In this document: positions 37,691 to 47,464 of the stretch, in pieces
How the letters are laid out: every line of letters begins with the position of its first letter
Numbering within the stretch: position 1 is the first letter of the stretch
From: Psychromonas sp. MB-3u-54
GTDB lineage: Bacteria; Pseudomonadota; Gammaproteobacteria; Enterobacterales; Psychromonadaceae
NCBI RefSeq assembly: GCF_002836415.1
Contig: NZ_PJBP01000166.1
Span: 1 to 52,686 of the forward strand
DNA length: 52,686 nt
Direction: 5' to 3'
Notes under the pieces: model-generated
Database searches by the model: none
Seen by the model: only the letters and a program-made list of their open reading frames with translations
What the model was told of the DNA's origin: nothing
Program-made: the position numbers and the translations under genes

Positions 37691-38320
37691 ATGAGTTTAT
37701 TAGAAGCGTTATTAAAAAAGAACGAAGAGTGGGCTGCAAAAATTAATGAAGAAGATCCTACTTTTTTTCCGCGACTTGCTAATCGACAGTCCCCAGAATA
37801 TCTATGGATAGGCTGTTCCGATAGCCGTGTGCCCGCCAATCAATTATTAGGGTTATTCCCCGGGGATATATTCGTTCATCGCAATATTGCAAACCTTGTT
37901 GTGCATACTGATCTGAACTGCATGTCGGTTATTAAATATGCCGTGGATGTTTTAAAAGTTAAACATATTATCGTTACCGGGCATTATGATTGTGGTGGTA
38001 TTCGCGCCGCGATGCAAAGACAATCGTTTGACTTGATTGATGGTTGGTTGCGTAATATCAAAGATATTTATGTGAAATTCAGCGATAGTTTTACCAGCGA
38101 AATGACAGACAAGCAACGTTTAGATTATCTTACCGAGCTTAATGTTATCGAGCAGGCAAAAAATGTTTGCCATACAACTTGTGTTCAAGAAGCCTGGGCA
38201 AATGGACAAGATTTGACGGTTCATGGATTTATTTATTCCGTGGAGGACGGTCGTCTGAAAGATCTTAATGTGAACTTTGATAATTTAGATAAAATAAATG
38301 ATTTATATCATATTCGTTAA
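37691..38320 (+). CDS. can: beta-class carbonic anhydrase
   Basis: A 209-residue zinc enzyme interconverting CO2 and bicarbonate. Zinc ligands and catalytic dyad are visible at Cys42-x-Asp44-x-Arg46 (GCSDSR) and His98-x-x-Cys101 (GHYDCGG), the same numbering as E. coli Can. The frame is open from 37652, but the ATG at 37691 with GGAAAGG upstream and opening MSLLEALLKKNEEWA is clearly right. Its promoter must lie in or beyond the yheU repeat array. Confidence 0.96.
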   Translation: MSLLEALLKKNEEWAAKINEEDPTFFPRLANRQSPEYLWIGCSDSRVPANQLLGLFPGDIFVHRNIANLVVHTDLNCMSVIKYAVDVLKVKHIIVTGHYDCGGIRAAMQRQSFDLIDGWLRNIKDIYVKFSDSFTSEMTDKQRLDYLTELNVIEQAKNVCHTTCVQEAWANGQDLTVHGFIYSVEDGRLKDLNVNFDNLDKINDLYHIR

Positions 38321-38396
38321 GCTCACATTATCTTAATCATTCTCGGGTTAAGATATAATGGGTTACAATACTTAATGTCTTAAAAAGGAAATATTA

Positions 38397-38699
38397 ATGA
38401 AAAAATTATTACTCGCATCATTATTTTTAATTGCACCAACATTGGTATCCGCTGCAGATTTAGAAGCGGGCAAAGCTAAATCAGTTGTTTGTGCTGCATG
38501 TCATGGCGCTGAGGGGATTTCAGTCGCACCAATTTATCCTAATTTAAAAGGGCAAAAAGAAGCTTATCTGCTCTCCTCGTTAAAAGCCTATAAAGCGGGA
38601 CAACGTAAGGGCGGAATGTCTATGTTGATGACACCACAAGCACAGGCGTTATCCGATGCTGATATGGTAAATGTGGCCGCTTATTTTTCCTCATTATAA
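38397..38699 (+). CDS. periplasmic class I cytochrome c
   Basis: A 100-residue monohaem cytochrome. The signal peptide [20 protein letters not shown] is followed by one CAACH haem site and [19 protein letters not shown]-terminal Met-rich loop (GGMSMLM) provides the sixth ligand. It resembles cytochrome c4/c553-type carriers used as soluble electron donors to oxidases. AAAGGAAATATTA lies before the ATG. Confidence 0.92.
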   Translation: MKKLLLASLFLIAPTLVSAADLEAGKAKSVVCAACHGAEGISVAPIYPNLKGQKEAYLLSSLKAYKAGQRKGGMSMLMTPQAQALSDADMVNVAAYFSSL

Positions 38700-38712
38700 T
38701 CATTGTTGAAAT

Positions 38713-38776
38713 TTCCTTATTTTTAAAATAAGGATGCTATTTTCCTAAGCCAATTCTATCTGGAGTTGGCTTTTTT
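38713..38776 (+). terminator. two hairpins ending the cytochrome c transcript
   Basis: CCTTATTTT/AAAATAAGG (38714-38733), then AGCCAA/TTGGCT followed by a T run (38748-38776). The second is a standard rho-independent terminator. Confidence 0.75.
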
Positions 38777-38880
38777 ATAAGCAATAAATATCCGATCAGC
38801 CTTGTCCGTTCGCTCTATTGCTGTCATCTATTTTATCGCTGTCCTGCCGTTATTCTATAAAACGCTATTTAATCTTTAAC

Positions 38881-39475
38881 CTTGCCTATACTGATAGCAA
38901 TTAATTAATTTTCTATAAACTTTTATCACCTTGCTTATATTGACGGCAATTAATTAATTTTCTCTAAACTTTTATAGCCTTGCCTATATTGACGGCAATT
39001 AATTAATTTTCTCTAAACTTTTATAACCTTGCCTATACTGGTGGCAATTAATCAATTTTCTCTAAACTTTTATAACCTTGCTTATATTGACGGCAATTAA
39101 TTAATTTTCTCTAAACTTTTATAACCTTGCTTATATTGACGGCAATTAATTAATTTTCTCTAAACTTTTATCACCTTGCTTATACTGATAGCAATTAATC
39201 AATTTTCTCTAAACTTTTATAACCTTGCTTATATTGACGGCAATGAATTAATTTTCTCTAAACTTTTATAACCTTGCTTATATTGACGGCAATTAATTAA
39301 TTTTCTCTAAACTTTTATCACCTTGCCTATACTGATAGCAATTAATCAATTTTCTCTAAACTTTTATCACCTTGCCTATACTGATAGCAATTAATCAATT
39401 TTCTCTAAACTTTTATAACCTTGCTTATATTGACGGCAATTAATTAATTTTCTCTAAACTTTTATCACCTATATT
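38881..39475. repeat. twelve 49-bp tandem repeats upstream of comM
   Basis: Exact 49-base period with units starting at 38881, 38930 and so on to 39420, plus a short partial unit. Two variants alternate: type A (TATATTGACGGCAATTAATT) and type B (TATACTGATAGCAATTAATC), with an A-A-B order repeated in units 5-10. No spacers, so it is not a CRISPR. Type A carries TTGACG, 17 bases, TCTAAA, a plausible sigma70 promoter. The array ends 16 bases before the comM ATG. Confidence 0.97.
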
Positions 39476-39491
39476 AAGGGCTGCACAATAT

Positions 39492-41006
39492 ATGGCACTC
39501 GCAAGTTTATACTGCCGCGCATTATTAGGGGTAGATGCACCCGAGGTCTTAGTGGAAGTACATTTAGGCACCGGCTTGCCGGCTTTTTCATTGGTTGGTT
39601 TACCGGAAACATCGGTAAAAGAAGCGAAAGAAAGAGTACGCAGTGCCATTCTTAATAGTAACTTTAAATTTCCCAGCAAAAGAATCACCGTTAATCTTGG
39701 GCCGGCTAATTTACCGAAAGAGGGTGGACGATTTGATTTAGCGATCGCCCTTGGTATTTTGATCGCCTCAGAACAAATTAGAGGCGATGGCATTGAGCAG
39801 TTTGAGTGTTTTGCTGAACTCGCTTTATCCGGTGAACTGCGGCCCATTGATGGTTTAATTCCCTGCGCATTGGCTGCCAAAGAAAACTTCCGTTATTTAA
39901 TTATTTGTCCGGAAAATCAAAATGAAAGTGCGTTAACCGGTGCAAAAGCTTATGTCGCACGCAATCTTATTGGCGTCTGTGCGTTTTTACAAAAACAGAA
40001 AACATTACCCGAAGCACAGGCCGCGCCTAAAACCCAAGCAATAAATCCGATGGATATGCGCGATGTATTAGGGCAGGAACAGGCAAAAAGAGTCTTAGAA
40101 ATAGCTGCTGTTGGCGGGCATAACCTGCTTCTAGTGGGCCCACCCGGAACCGGTAAAAGCATGCTGGCGGAACGTTTTATGACCCTATTACCAAGGTTAA
40201 CCGAAAAACACGCGCTGCAAACCGCCGCTATCTATTCGGTTTGCGGCAAGCAACGGGATGATTGGTTTGAGCCGCCTTACCGATGCCCTCATCATAGTGC
40301 TTCTTCCGTTGCGTTGGTTGGGGGAGGGGGGAAACCTAAACCGGGTGAAATATCACTTTCTCATCGTGGTGTTTTATTTCTCGACGAATTAGCGGAATTT
40401 CCGCGCGCAGTCTTAGACAGTTTACGTCAACCTCTTGAAAGTCATAAAGTCACTATTTCCAGAGCGGCAAATCAAGTCACTTTTCCTGCACATTTTCAAT
40501 TAATCGGCGCGATGAATCCAAGTCCCTGCGGACATATTAGTGGTGATTTAAGACGCAGTACGCCGGATCAGATTTTACGTTATTTAGGGCGCTTATCCGG
40601 ACCATTTTTAGACCGGTTTGCACTTTCTATTATGGTGCCTTTATTACCTCAAGGCACTTTGGCAGCCTCGCAGGTCGGGCATGTGCTCAAAGGAGAGAGC
40701 AGTGAGATAATCAAAAATCGCGTGTTAAAAGCAAGAGATAAGCAGCTGCAAAGGCAGGGCAAACTAAATAATGCTTTATCAACTCAGGAGATAGCCTCCT
40801 ATTGCCGGTTAAGTCTTGAAGATGCACAGTTTCTTGAACAGGCGATTAATCAAATGGGATTATCGATTCGTGCCTGGCACAGTCTGTTAAAAGTGGCTCG
40901 GAGTATTGCTGATTTGGCTGAAAGCGAAAAGGTAGAACGTCATCATCTGACGGAATCCCTTGCATATCGTGCGATGGACCGTTTGTTAAAAAATCTGTCA
41001 TTATAA
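39492..41006 (+). CDS. comM: ComM/YifB, Mg-chelatase-like AAA+ ATPase
   Basis: A 504-residue AAA+ protein. ComM is a hexameric helicase that extends branch migration during natural transformation and may aid recombination generally. The N-terminal domain is MALASLYCRALLGVDAPEV...LPAFSLVGLPETSVKEAKERVRSAI (Lon-like fold). The ATPase core has Walker A GPPGTGKSM (about residue 217), LSHRGVLFLDELAEF (Walker B) and a CHCGxx-like SPCGHIS motif. The C-terminal Mg-chelatase domain ends SLAYRAMDRLLKN. AAGGG lies 13 bases before the ATG, somewhat far. Preceded by the 49-bp repeats. Confidence 0.95.
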   Translation: MALASLYCRALLGVDAPEVLVEVHLGTGLPAFSLVGLPETSVKEAKERVRSAILNSNFKFPSKRITVNLGPANLPKEGGRFDLAIALGILIASEQIRGDGIEQFECFAELALSGELRPIDGLIPCALAAKENFRYLIICPENQNESALTGAKAYVARNLIGVCAFLQKQKTLPEAQAAPKTQAINPMDMRDVLGQEQAKRVLEIAAVGGHNLLLVGPPGTGKSMLAERFMTLLPRLTEKHALQTAAIYSVCGKQRDDWFEPPYRCPHHSASSVALVGGGGKPKPGEISLSHRGVLFLDELAEFPRAVLDSLRQPLESHKVTISRAANQVTFPAHFQLIGAMNPSPCGHISGDLRRSTPDQILRYLGRLSGPFLDRFALSIMVPLLPQGTLAASQVGHVLKGESSEIIKNRVLKARDKQLQRQGKLNNALSTQEIASYCRLSLEDAQFLEQAINQMGLSIRAWHSLLKVARSIADLAESEKVERHHLTESLAYRAMDRLLKNLSL

Positions 41007-41018
41007 AAAATGGATAAA

Positions 41019-41055
41019 AAAAAGGAGCATTTTTAGAATAAAACGCTCCTTTTTA
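41019..41055 (+). terminator. rho-independent terminator after comM
   Basis: AAAAGGAGC/GCTCCTTTTT stem, 16-base loop, T run. Confidence 0.75.
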
Positions 41056-41075
41056 ACTAAAGCCTGTCAAGCCAT

Positions 41076-41197
41076 AAGGCTTTAAGGCGATAAGGCGATA
41101 AGGCGATAAGGCTTTAAGGCGATAAGGCGATAAGGCTTTAAGGCTTTAAGGCGATAAGGCGATAAAGCGATAAGGCGATAAGGCGATAAAGCGAAGG
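41076..41197. repeat. octamer tandem array between comM and valS
   Basis: About fifteen 8-base units, mostly AAGGCGAT with AAGGCTTT and AAAGCGAT variants, ending at the valS stop codon. AAGGCTTT units match the arm of a nearby hairpin (AAAGCC...AAGGCTTT, 41059-41083), suggesting slippage expansion from a terminator arm. Confidence 0.93.
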
Positions 41198-44056
41198 CTA
41201 TAAAGCTTTAATAGTGTCTATCTGTGCGCTTAACTTCTCACAAGTTGTTTGCAACTCGGTTTGTTTCGCACGCTCTTTAACTATTACGGCTTCAGGCGCA
41301 TTAGCAACAAATTTTTCATTGCCGAGTTTAGATGATATTTTTGCTAACTCCTTGCCGGCTTTCTCAAGCTGCTTATTCAAACGGGTCAGTTCAGCTTCGG
41401 TATCTATTAAACCTGCCATCGGGATCAACAGTTCAAGCTCACCTACTAATGCGGTTGCGCATACCGGCGTTGTTTGCCCGTTTTCAAGCACCGTAACGCT
41501 TTCAAGTTTGGCAAGTGCAGCTAAGAATGCCTGATTTTCAGTAAAACGGCGTTGATCTATTGCAGATGCATTTTTAATCAGTAAATTAAGCGGCGTTTTC
41601 GGGCTGATATCCATTTCACCACGAATATTACGCACCGCAACAATCACCTTTTTAACCCATTCAAGATCTTCGACTGCTTTTTCATCAACCAGGCTTGAAT
41701 CATATTCAGGGTAAGGTTCGAGCATAATAGTATCACCGCCTTGACCTGTAATGCCTTTCACCCGCAGCCAGATTTCTTCGGTCATAAAGGGCAGCATAGG
41801 GTGTGCAACACGTAATAAGGTTTCCAATACAGTAATCAGTGTATGACGCGTACCACGTTGTTGTGCTTCACTGCCTTTAAATAAAATGGGTTTAGTTAGC
41901 TCCAAGTACCAACCACAGAACTGATCCCAAGTGAATTCATATAAAATATTAGCGGCAATATCAAAACGGAAAGTATCCAGTGCCTGACGGAAGTCTTTGA
42001 TGGTCGTTTGCAGTTGTCCCTGAATCCAACGATCCGCCAAACTAAATTCCATTTCAGTATTACTCGAGAAGCCACAATCATGCTCCTCGGTGCTCATTAA
42101 TACATAACGGCTCGCATTCCATAATTTGTTGCAGAAATTACGATAACCTTCTAAACGATTCATATCCCAATTGATATCACGACCCGTAGATGCCATTGCG
42201 GCGAGCGTGAAACGCAGTGCATCGGTGCCATGGGCTTCTATTCCATTAGCAAATGTTTTACGGGTGTCTTTTTCAATTTTTGCTGCCAATTTTGGCTGCA
42301 TCATATTGCCGCAACGCTTAGCGACCAGACTTTCTAAATCAATACCATCGATTATATCTAAAGGATCTAATACATTACCCTTTGACTTAGACATCTTATC
42401 GCCATGCTCATCACGGATAAGGCCGGTAAAATAAACCTTTTTAAAGGGGACCTGTGGTTTATTATTTTCATCTTTCATAAAGTGCATGGTCATCATGATC
42501 ATGCGCGCAACCCAGAAGAAGATAATATCAAAGCCGGTGACTAATACGTCGGTCGAGTGAAAGGTTTTAAGATCTGGGGTTTTTTCCGGCCAGCCTAAGG
42601 TCGAAAATGTCCATAGACCCGATGAGAACCAAGTATCTAATACATCCTCATCTTGAGTTAGAATGAAATCGTCATCCAAATCATGTTTGGCACGCACTTC
42701 TGCTTCGTCACGGCCAACATAAATTTTGCCTGCTTGATCGTACCAGGCAGGGATACGATGTCCCCACCAAAGTTGACGAGAAACACACCAGTCTTGGACA
42801 TCATTCATCCATGAGTTATACATATTTTTATATTGTTTTGGTACAAATTCAATATCGCCATTATTAACGGCTTCATTGGCAACTTCAGCGAGTGGTGCGA
42901 CGCGCACATACCATTGGTCAGTTAGCATTGGTTCGATAACCACGCCACCACGATCACCGTAGGGCACGGTTAAGTCATGTGGCTTGATCTCATCTAATAA
43001 ACCTAACTCGTCAAGTGAACTGACTATTAACTTGCGCGCTTCTTCACGGGTTAAACCCTGGAATTGGCTCGGAAGATCGCTTGCATAATCATTACTCTTT
43101 TCACCGTTGCTGTTAAATATTTCAGCTTCACTGCGAATACAGGCATCAAAAGTTAATACGTTGATCATCGGCAGTTTATTACGTTTACCGACTTCGTAAT
43201 CGTTAAAGTCATGCGCCGGAGTGATTTTTACACAACCGGTGCCTTTTTCCATATCTGCATGCTGATCAGCAATAACCGGAATGCGACGATTAACAAAGGG
43301 TAAAAGAATTTCTTTACCAATAAGGTCTTTGTAACGCGGATCTTCAGCGTTTACTGCCACCGCCGTATCACCTAACATGGTTTCAGGGCGAGTTGTTGCA
43401 ACGACTAAATAGTTTTTACCGTCAGCCGTTTGCACGCCATCAGCAAGCGGGTAGCGGAAATGCCACATAAAACCTTTAACATCTTTGTTTTCAACTTCTA
43501 AGTCTGAAATTGCAGTGTGCAATTTAGGATCCCAGTTAACCAGACGTTTACCGCGGTACATAAGATCATCGTTATAGAGATCCACAAATACTTTTTTAAC
43601 CGCTTCAGAAAGCCCATCATCCATAGTGAAACGTTCACGATCCCAATCAACTGAAGTGCCTAATCGGCGCATTTGCTTGGAAATATTGCTACCAGATTCA
43701 GCTTTCCAATCCCAGATTTTCTCAATAAAAGTTTCACGACCGAGTTCTTTACGTGTTTGTCCTGTTTCTGCAAATAGTTTGCGCTCTACAACCATTTGTG
43801 TGGCAATTCCGGCATGATCGGTACCCATCTGCCACAGGGTGTTTTTCCCCTGCATACGCTGGTAACGAACCAGGGTATCCATGATAGTATCCTGAAATGC
43901 ATGACCCATGTGTAAGCTACCCGTCACATTGGGTGGCGGGATCATAATGCAGTAGCTTTCTTTGCTGGTATCACCATGCGGTTTGAAATAACCTTTTTCT
44001 TCCCAATTTTGGTAATTTTTTTGTTCAATAGCACTTGGGGTATATATCTTTTCCAT
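41198..44056 (-). CDS. valS: ValS, valyl-tRNA synthetase
   Basis: A 952-residue class Ia synthetase. HIGH motif [14 protein letters not shown] (about 41-54), KMSKS motif [13 protein letters not shown] (about 555), editing CP1 domain between them with [13 protein letters not shown], and the C-terminal coiled-coil tRNA-binding arm ([22 protein letters not shown]). The length equals E. coli ValS (951). The last gene of pepA-holC-valS: it starts 3 bases after the holC stop. Its 3' end abuts an octamer array. Confidence 0.98.
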   Translation of the reverse strand: MEKIYTPSAIEQKNYQNWEEKGYFKPHGDTSKESYCIMIPPPNVTGSLHMGHAFQDTIMDTLVRYQRMQGKNTLWQMGTDHAGIATQMVVERKLFAETGQTRKELGRETFIEKIWDWKAESGSNISKQMRRLGTSVDWDRERFTMDDGLSEAVKKVFVDLYNDDLMYRGKRLVNWDPKLHTAISDLEVENKDVKGFMWHFRYPLADGVQTADGKNYLVVATTRPETMLGDTAVAVNAEDPRYKDLIGKEILLPFVNRRIPVIADQHADMEKGTGCVKITPAHDFNDYEVGKRNKLPMINVLTFDACIRSEAEIFNSNGEKSNDYASDLPSQFQGLTREEARKLIVSSLDELGLLDEIKPHDLTVPYGDRGGVVIEPMLTDQWYVRVAPLAEVANEAVNNGDIEFVPKQYKNMYNSWMNDVQDWCVSRQLWWGHRIPAWYDQAGKIYVGRDEAEVRAKHDLDDDFILTQDEDVLDTWFSSGLWTFSTLGWPEKTPDLKTFHSTDVLVTGFDIIFFWVARMIMMTMHFMKDENNKPQVPFKKVYFTGLIRDEHGDKMSKSKGNVLDPLDIIDGIDLESLVAKRCGNMMQPKLAAKIEKDTRKTFANGIEAHGTDALRFTLAAMASTGRDINWDMNRLEGYRNFCNKLWNASRYVLMSTEEHDCGFSSNTEMEFSLADRWIQGQLQTTIKDFRQALDTFRFDIAANILYEFTWDQFCGWYLELTKPILFKGSEAQQRGTRHTLITVLETLLRVAHPMLPFMTEEIWLRVKGITGQGGDTIMLEPYPEYDSSLVDEKAVEDLEWVKKVIVAVRNIRGEMDISPKTPLNLLIKNASAIDQRRFTENQAFLAALAKLESVTVLENGQTTPVCATALVGELELLIPMAGLIDTEAELTRLNKQLEKAGKELAKISSKLGNEKFVANAPEAVIVKERAKQTELQTTCEKLSAQIDTIKAL

Positions 44057-44059
44057 CGG

Positions 44060-44542
44060 TTAATCTTCTGTTTTGTTGGTTGACTCAGCCGTTGAATTAT
44101 TATCAACGGTTTGAGTAGAAAGCGTCAGGCCCATTTTTTTATAGGTACTGTAACGTATTCGTGCTGCAATTTTTTGGGGTTCCGGATATGGAACAAAATC
44201 AATTATTTTTTGAAAATTGATTGCAAAATCAGGCGTTTTTTGACTTAAATTAATTAAAATCGGGCGAGGGTGAACCGGGGCTTGCCAGCTTATTTCAACG
44301 GGCGTACCAAATTTTGGCCCTTCACCTAACAGGTTGTGCGGCACAAAACTGTCACCATCAAACTGCCATAAATATTCATCGACCGCAAATGCATCTTCTT
44401 GTGAATCGGTGTAGATGAACACTTTTTTATTTTGTGCATAAAAAAACGCCGCTACTCTGCAAGCATGCGCAAAATGAGCACTTATGGCGACACTGTTTGA
44501 TTTTTCTTCTGTGGCGAAAACGTAAAAAACAACCTGGCTCAT
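44060..44542 (-). CDS. holC: HolC, DNA polymerase III chi subunit
   Basis: A 160-residue clamp-loader accessory protein linking the psi subunit to SSB. FYVFATEEKSN, HACRVAAFFYAQNKKVFIYTDSQEDAFAVDEYLWQF and FVPHNL are family features. The poorly conserved C-terminal tail is Ser/Thr/Asn-rich. Lies between pepA and valS as in E. coli. Confidence 0.94.
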   Translation of the reverse strand: MSQVVFYVFATEEKSNSVAISAHFAHACRVAAFFYAQNKKVFIYTDSQEDAFAVDEYLWQFDGDSFVPHNLLGEGPKFGTPVEISWQAPVHPRPILINLSQKTPDFAINFQKIIDFVPYPEPQKIAARIRYSTYKKMGLTLSTQTVDNNSTAESTNKTED

Positions 44543-44556
44543 TATATTATTTTCAC

Positions 44557-46071
44557 TTAGCTATTTGCTGCTGTTGTTTCATTTTCACTGCGGTTTATTA
44601 AAAACTGCGTTAGTAAGGAAACCGGTCTACCCGTTGAACCCTTATTTGCTCCGGATCTCCAGGCCGTTCCTGCAACATCTAAATGTGCCCAGGTATAACT
44701 TTTAGTAAAGCGGGAAAGGAAACAAGCCGCAGTAATAGTCCCTGCCGGGCGACCACCAATATTGGCCATATCAGCAAATGGACTTTCCAGCTGTTTCTGA
44801 AATTCATCATCCATCGGCAGTTGCCATGCCTTATCACTAGATTGATTTGACGCGCTTAACAACTCATGTGCCAGCCCTTTGTGCGGTGTCATTAAGCCGC
44901 TGATATGATGACCTAAGGCCATAATACAAGCGCCTGTTAAGGTGGCTATATCAACAACACAATCCGGTTCAAAACGTTCAACGTAGGTTAATACATCACA
45001 CAGGACTAAACGTCCTTCAGCATCGGTATTTAAGACTTCAACGGTTTGCCCTGACATGGTGGTCAAAATATCACCCGGACGGTAAGCATTACCCGCCGGC
45101 ATATTTTCAGCGCCCGCTAATATGCCAATGACATTGATCGGCAGGTTAAGTTTGGCAAGTGCTTTCATTGCACCAAAAACGCTGGCCGCGCCACCCATAT
45201 CGTATTTCATCTCATCCATGCCTGCGCCTGGTTTTAAGGAAATACCGCCCGAGTCAAAGGTCAGCCCTTTGCCGACGAGTACGATAGGTTTTTGATCTGC
45301 ATTACCGCCATTGTATTTTATTAATGACATATAGGCAGGATTAGCCGAACCTTTAGCAACGGCCAAATAACTGTCCATTTTAAGTTCTGCCATCTGCTCA
45401 CTATCAACAATTTCTGTGGTGATTTTTTCAAATCGTTGACCCAATGCGATTGCTTGTTCGCTTAAATATAATGGAGTACAGATATTGGGTGGCATATTGG
45501 CTAAATCTTTACAGGCTTTAGCGCCCGACGAGACCGCTAAAGCATGTTGCAGACCAAGTTCCGCACGTGCTAACTCTTTACGGCTAGTCACATTAAAGGT
45601 TAATTTACGCAGAGGACGGCGGGTATTTTCTTTGTTGGTTTTAAATTGATCGAAGTTATATAAACAATCCTGAGTGGCTTCGATCGCCTGGCGCACTGCC
45701 CAGTAGGTATCACGCCCTTTGATATGCAATTCAGAAAGAAAACAGATAGCCTCTAACGCACCGGTATCATTAAGTGTCGTAATGGTTTTTGCTATAATTT
45801 GCTTGTACTGGGTTTCGGTTAGTTCACGTTCTTTACCGCAACCGACTAATAAGACGCGTTCACTTAATACATTGGGCACATTATGTAAGAATAATACCTG
45901 CCCTATTTTTCCTTCAATATCACCACGACGTAATAATGTACTTAAATAACCTTCGCTAATCTCATCAAGCTGCTCGCCTGCGCGTGATAAACGGCGCGGC
46001 TCAAATACGCCCACAACTATACAGGCACTGCGTTGTTTTTCCGGGCTACCGCTTTTTACTGAAAATTCCAT
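44557..46071 (-). CDS. pepA: PepA, leucyl aminopeptidase
   Basis: A 504-residue M17 dizinc aminopeptidase; in E. coli it also acts as a DNA-binding protein in Xer recombination and carAB control. Metal and active-site segments are [27 protein letters not shown] and the signature [12 protein letters not shown]. First gene of the pepA-holC-valS unit and divergent from lptF. Confidence 0.97.
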   Translation of the reverse strand: MEFSVKSGSPEKQRSACIVVGVFEPRRLSRAGEQLDEISEGYLSTLLRRGDIEGKIGQVLFLHNVPNVLSERVLLVGCGKERELTETQYKQIIAKTITTLNDTGALEAICFLSELHIKGRDTYWAVRQAIEATQDCLYNFDQFKTNKENTRRPLRKLTFNVTSRKELARAELGLQHALAVSSGAKACKDLANMPPNICTPLYLSEQAIALGQRFEKITTEIVDSEQMAELKMDSYLAVAKGSANPAYMSLIKYNGGNADQKPIVLVGKGLTFDSGGISLKPGAGMDEMKYDMGGAASVFGAMKALAKLNLPINVIGILAGAENMPAGNAYRPGDILTTMSGQTVEVLNTDAEGRLVLCDVLTYVERFEPDCVVDIATLTGACIMALGHHISGLMTPHKGLAHELLSASNQSSDKAWQLPMDDEFQKQLESPFADMANIGGRPAGTITAACFLSRFTKSYTWAHLDVAGTAWRSGANKGSTGRPVSLLTQFLINRSENETTAANS

Positions 46072-46225
46072 ATATATCCTTGGCTCTTGGCTATGTATAA
46101 TGCGATTAACTGTGCAATTCTTTAGAAAATACAGTTATTATAGAAGTAAGTGGGACTTGGTAACGCTTCTCAACGCATAAAAATGTGATTTTACCGTATT
46201 TACTTGCTTAATTCATTATTTTATA

Positions 46226-46266
46226 GCAAAGGCCCTTGAAAGTTCGTCTTTTTCAAGGGCCTTTGC
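46226..46266. promoter_or_regulatory. perfect 16-bp hairpin in the pepA/lptF divergent gap
   Basis: GCAAAGGCCCTTGAAA (46226-46241) and its exact reverse complement (46251-46266) flank a 9-base loop. A partial echo, CCCTTGAAAAAG, follows at 46281-46292. It sits 155 bases from the pepA start and 91 from the lptF start, so it is not a terminator of either gene. Confidence 0.8.
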
Positions 46267-46356
46267 TGTCCGTCTAACCCCCTTGAAAAAGTGATTTTAG
46301 CCCGTCAGCGGTTTGGCTATCTCTTTATCAGGATCATATTTACACTGGAGAACCGG

Positions 46357-47433
46357 GTGATACTTCTTCGTTATTTGATGCTCGAAACATTTAAAAGCCA
46401 GATCGGTATTCTGTTTGTTTTAGTGCTTATTTTTGTTAGTCAAAAATTTATAACCATTCTTGCTCAAGCTATTAACGGTGTTATCCCTGCAGATTTGGTC
46501 ATGACCCTGTTGTATTTAAACTTACCACAACTAGGCACGCTAATGTTGCCTATCAGTTTTTATCTTGCGGTACTTTTTGCCCATGGCAGGCTACACGGTG
46601 AAAGTGAAATGATCGCCATGAGCTCCTGTGGATATAGTCCCAATAATGTCTTGAAAGCGACCCTGTTATTATCGTTTTTAACCTTCGCTTTTGCAGCATA
46701 TAACAGTTTGTATCTCGCGCCGCTTACTGAAGATAAAATGATTAGCGTTATCGAAGAAGCGCAAGCGAATACCAGTTCGGCGACACTGCTTGAGGGACGT
46801 TTTCATAAAACCTCAAGTAACGGCAGTGTGGTCTACATTGAAAAATCAGCCGATAAAAAGTTAGAAAAAATCTTTGCGGCGCACTGGCCGGAAGATAAGA
46901 CACAAGCTCCGTCAGTGTTGACCGCCGCAGAGGGCTATCTTGAGGCTAAAAAAGATGGCACCTGGCTGACCTTAAACGATGGTCAGCGTTATGCCGGCAT
47001 TGTTGGTCAACATGAGTTTGATCATAGTGAGTTTAAAACGTACCAGGTACATATCGCGAATAGAGAGGTGCAAAAGCGGGCGCGGGGTGTTCAGGCTTTA
47101 CCGACAGCTGAACTGTTTTCTGTGGAAAATCCTAAATATCAGGCAGAACTGCAGTGGCGAATAGCTATTCCACTATCAATCTTACTGATGACTTTTATGG
47201 CTGTTCCATTAGCAAAAGTTAACCCGAGACAGGGACGTTATTCAAAGCTGTTACCTGCCTTGGCGTTATATTTAACCTTTTTCTTGCTGCTGAGTACGTC
47301 TAAGAGTTTGATTGAAGACGGGACTCTACCTGCCTTTAGTATTTGGATTGTACAACTCAGCTTTTTACTGTTGGGTATTATGTTGCACCTGCAAAGTTTA
47401 GGTAAATTTACCAAAGTGGCTTTGCGCAGGTGA
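46357..47433 (+). CDS. lptF: LptF, lipopolysaccharide export permease
   Basis: A 358-residue inner-membrane subunit of the LptB2FG transporter that extracts LPS for transport to the outer membrane. Six helices, three on each side of a periplasmic beta-jellyroll domain (about 130-265). VILLRYLMLETFKSQIGILFVLVLIF resembles the E. coli N-terminus. VPLAKVNPRQGRYSKLLPALALYL is the conserved C-terminal segment. The frame opens at 46291, but the GTG at 46357 has GGAG upstream and aligns with the family start. Followed by lptG after 31 bases. Confidence 0.94.
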   Translation: MILLRYLMLETFKSQIGILFVLVLIFVSQKFITILAQAINGVIPADLVMTLLYLNLPQLGTLMLPISFYLAVLFAHGRLHGESEMIAMSSCGYSPNNVLKATLLLSFLTFAFAAYNSLYLAPLTEDKMISVIEEAQANTSSATLLEGRFHKTSSNGSVVYIEKSADKKLEKIFAAHWPEDKTQAPSVLTAAEGYLEAKKDGTWLTLNDGQRYAGIVGQHEFDHSEFKTYQVHIANREVQKRARGVQALPTAELFSVENPKYQAELQWRIAIPLSILLMTFMAVPLAKVNPRQGRYSKLLPALALYLTFFLLLSTSKSLIEDGTLPAFSIWIVQLSFLLLGIMLHLQSLGKFTKVALRR

Positions 47434-47464
47434 TGGTTAAGATATTTAAAACGGAATTACTATT

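Noticed and set aside
38881..39475. Regular repeats considered as a CRISPR array
   Set aside because: Units are directly adjacent with no unique spacers, vary between two types and have no cas genes nearby.
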